Made by a program: the position numbers and the translations under genes
Shown here: positions 5,840-5,862 of the stretch, piece after piece
How positions within the stretch are numbered: position 1 is the stretch's first letter
How the letters are laid out: the number at the start of each line of letters is the position of its first letter
Notes under the pieces: generated by a model
What the model was told of the DNA's origin: nothing
Database searches by the model: none
What the model saw: the letters and a program-made list of their open reading frames with translations, nothing else
DNA from: Alphaproteobacteria bacterium
Lineage (GTDB): Bacteria > Pseudomonadota > Alphaproteobacteria > Micavibrionales > CSBR16-224
NCBI GenBank assembly: GCA_006226225.1
Contig: SBHI01000033.1
Coordinates: 1-5,862 of the forward strand
Direction of reading: 5' to 3'
Length of the DNA stretch: 5,862 nt

Positions 5840-5862
5840 ATGGACGCAGAAAAAATCAAACG
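5840..5862 (+). CDS. Start of an unidentified gene (partial, 7 codons)
   Basis: An ATG followed by GAC GCA GAA AAA ATC AAA reads MDAEKIK and runs off the window end. The call rests on the promoter and ribosome binding site just upstream. The N-terminus is hydrophilic and charged, so there is no signal peptide at the very start. Too little is visible to suggest a family. Confidence 0.6.

Overview
The window is a piece of bacterial chromosome with densely packed genes and roughly balanced base composition (about 50% G+C by eye). Two of its promoter candidates fit the alphaproteobacterial pattern TTGAC-N17/18-CTATAT, and the proteins are Gram-negative in style. My best guess is a moderate-GC alphaproteobacterium. 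I cannot name a genus, and no rRNA, tRNA, CRISPR array, insertion sequence or phage gene is present to help.

Layout from left to right. (1) Bases 1-1055, plus strand: the 3' end of an unrecognised gene whose product has a CxxC motif and a Pro/Thr/Ser/Asn-rich tail. After 14 nt comes a multi-pass membrane protein with an HELGH metal-binding motif (M50B-like). (2) Bases 1052-4143, minus strand: three genes of unknown role. In transcription order they are a two-TM protein with a loop of about 150 residues (237 aa), a small helical ankyrin-like protein with a strongly basic tail (170 aa), and a six-TM DUF3592-type membrane protein (577 aa). The last of these meets the M50B-like gene tail to tail, with both stop codons inside one TTAA. 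(3) Bases 4144-4294: a divergent control region with a strong leftward promoter and a reasonable rightward one. (4) Bases 4295-5754, plus strand: ridA, then 2 nt later an Ldh2-family oxidoreductase that resembles E. coli YbiC/HcxB. (5) Bases 5755-5862: a short spacer with a good promoter and ribosome binding site, then the first seven codons of another gene that runs off the window.

How the genes may work together. RidA hydrolyses reactive enamines/imines to 2-keto acids, and Ldh2/HcxB-type enzymes interconvert 2-keto and 2-hydroxy acids with NAD(P)H. The near-overlapping pair could therefore form a short keto-acid or imine clearing route (inference). The minus-strand trio looks like an envelope-associated set, because two of its three products are membrane proteins. 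No function can be assigned to it from sequence alone. I see no clear sign of a defence system, toxin-antitoxin pair or mobile element. The least-described item is the minus-strand trio.
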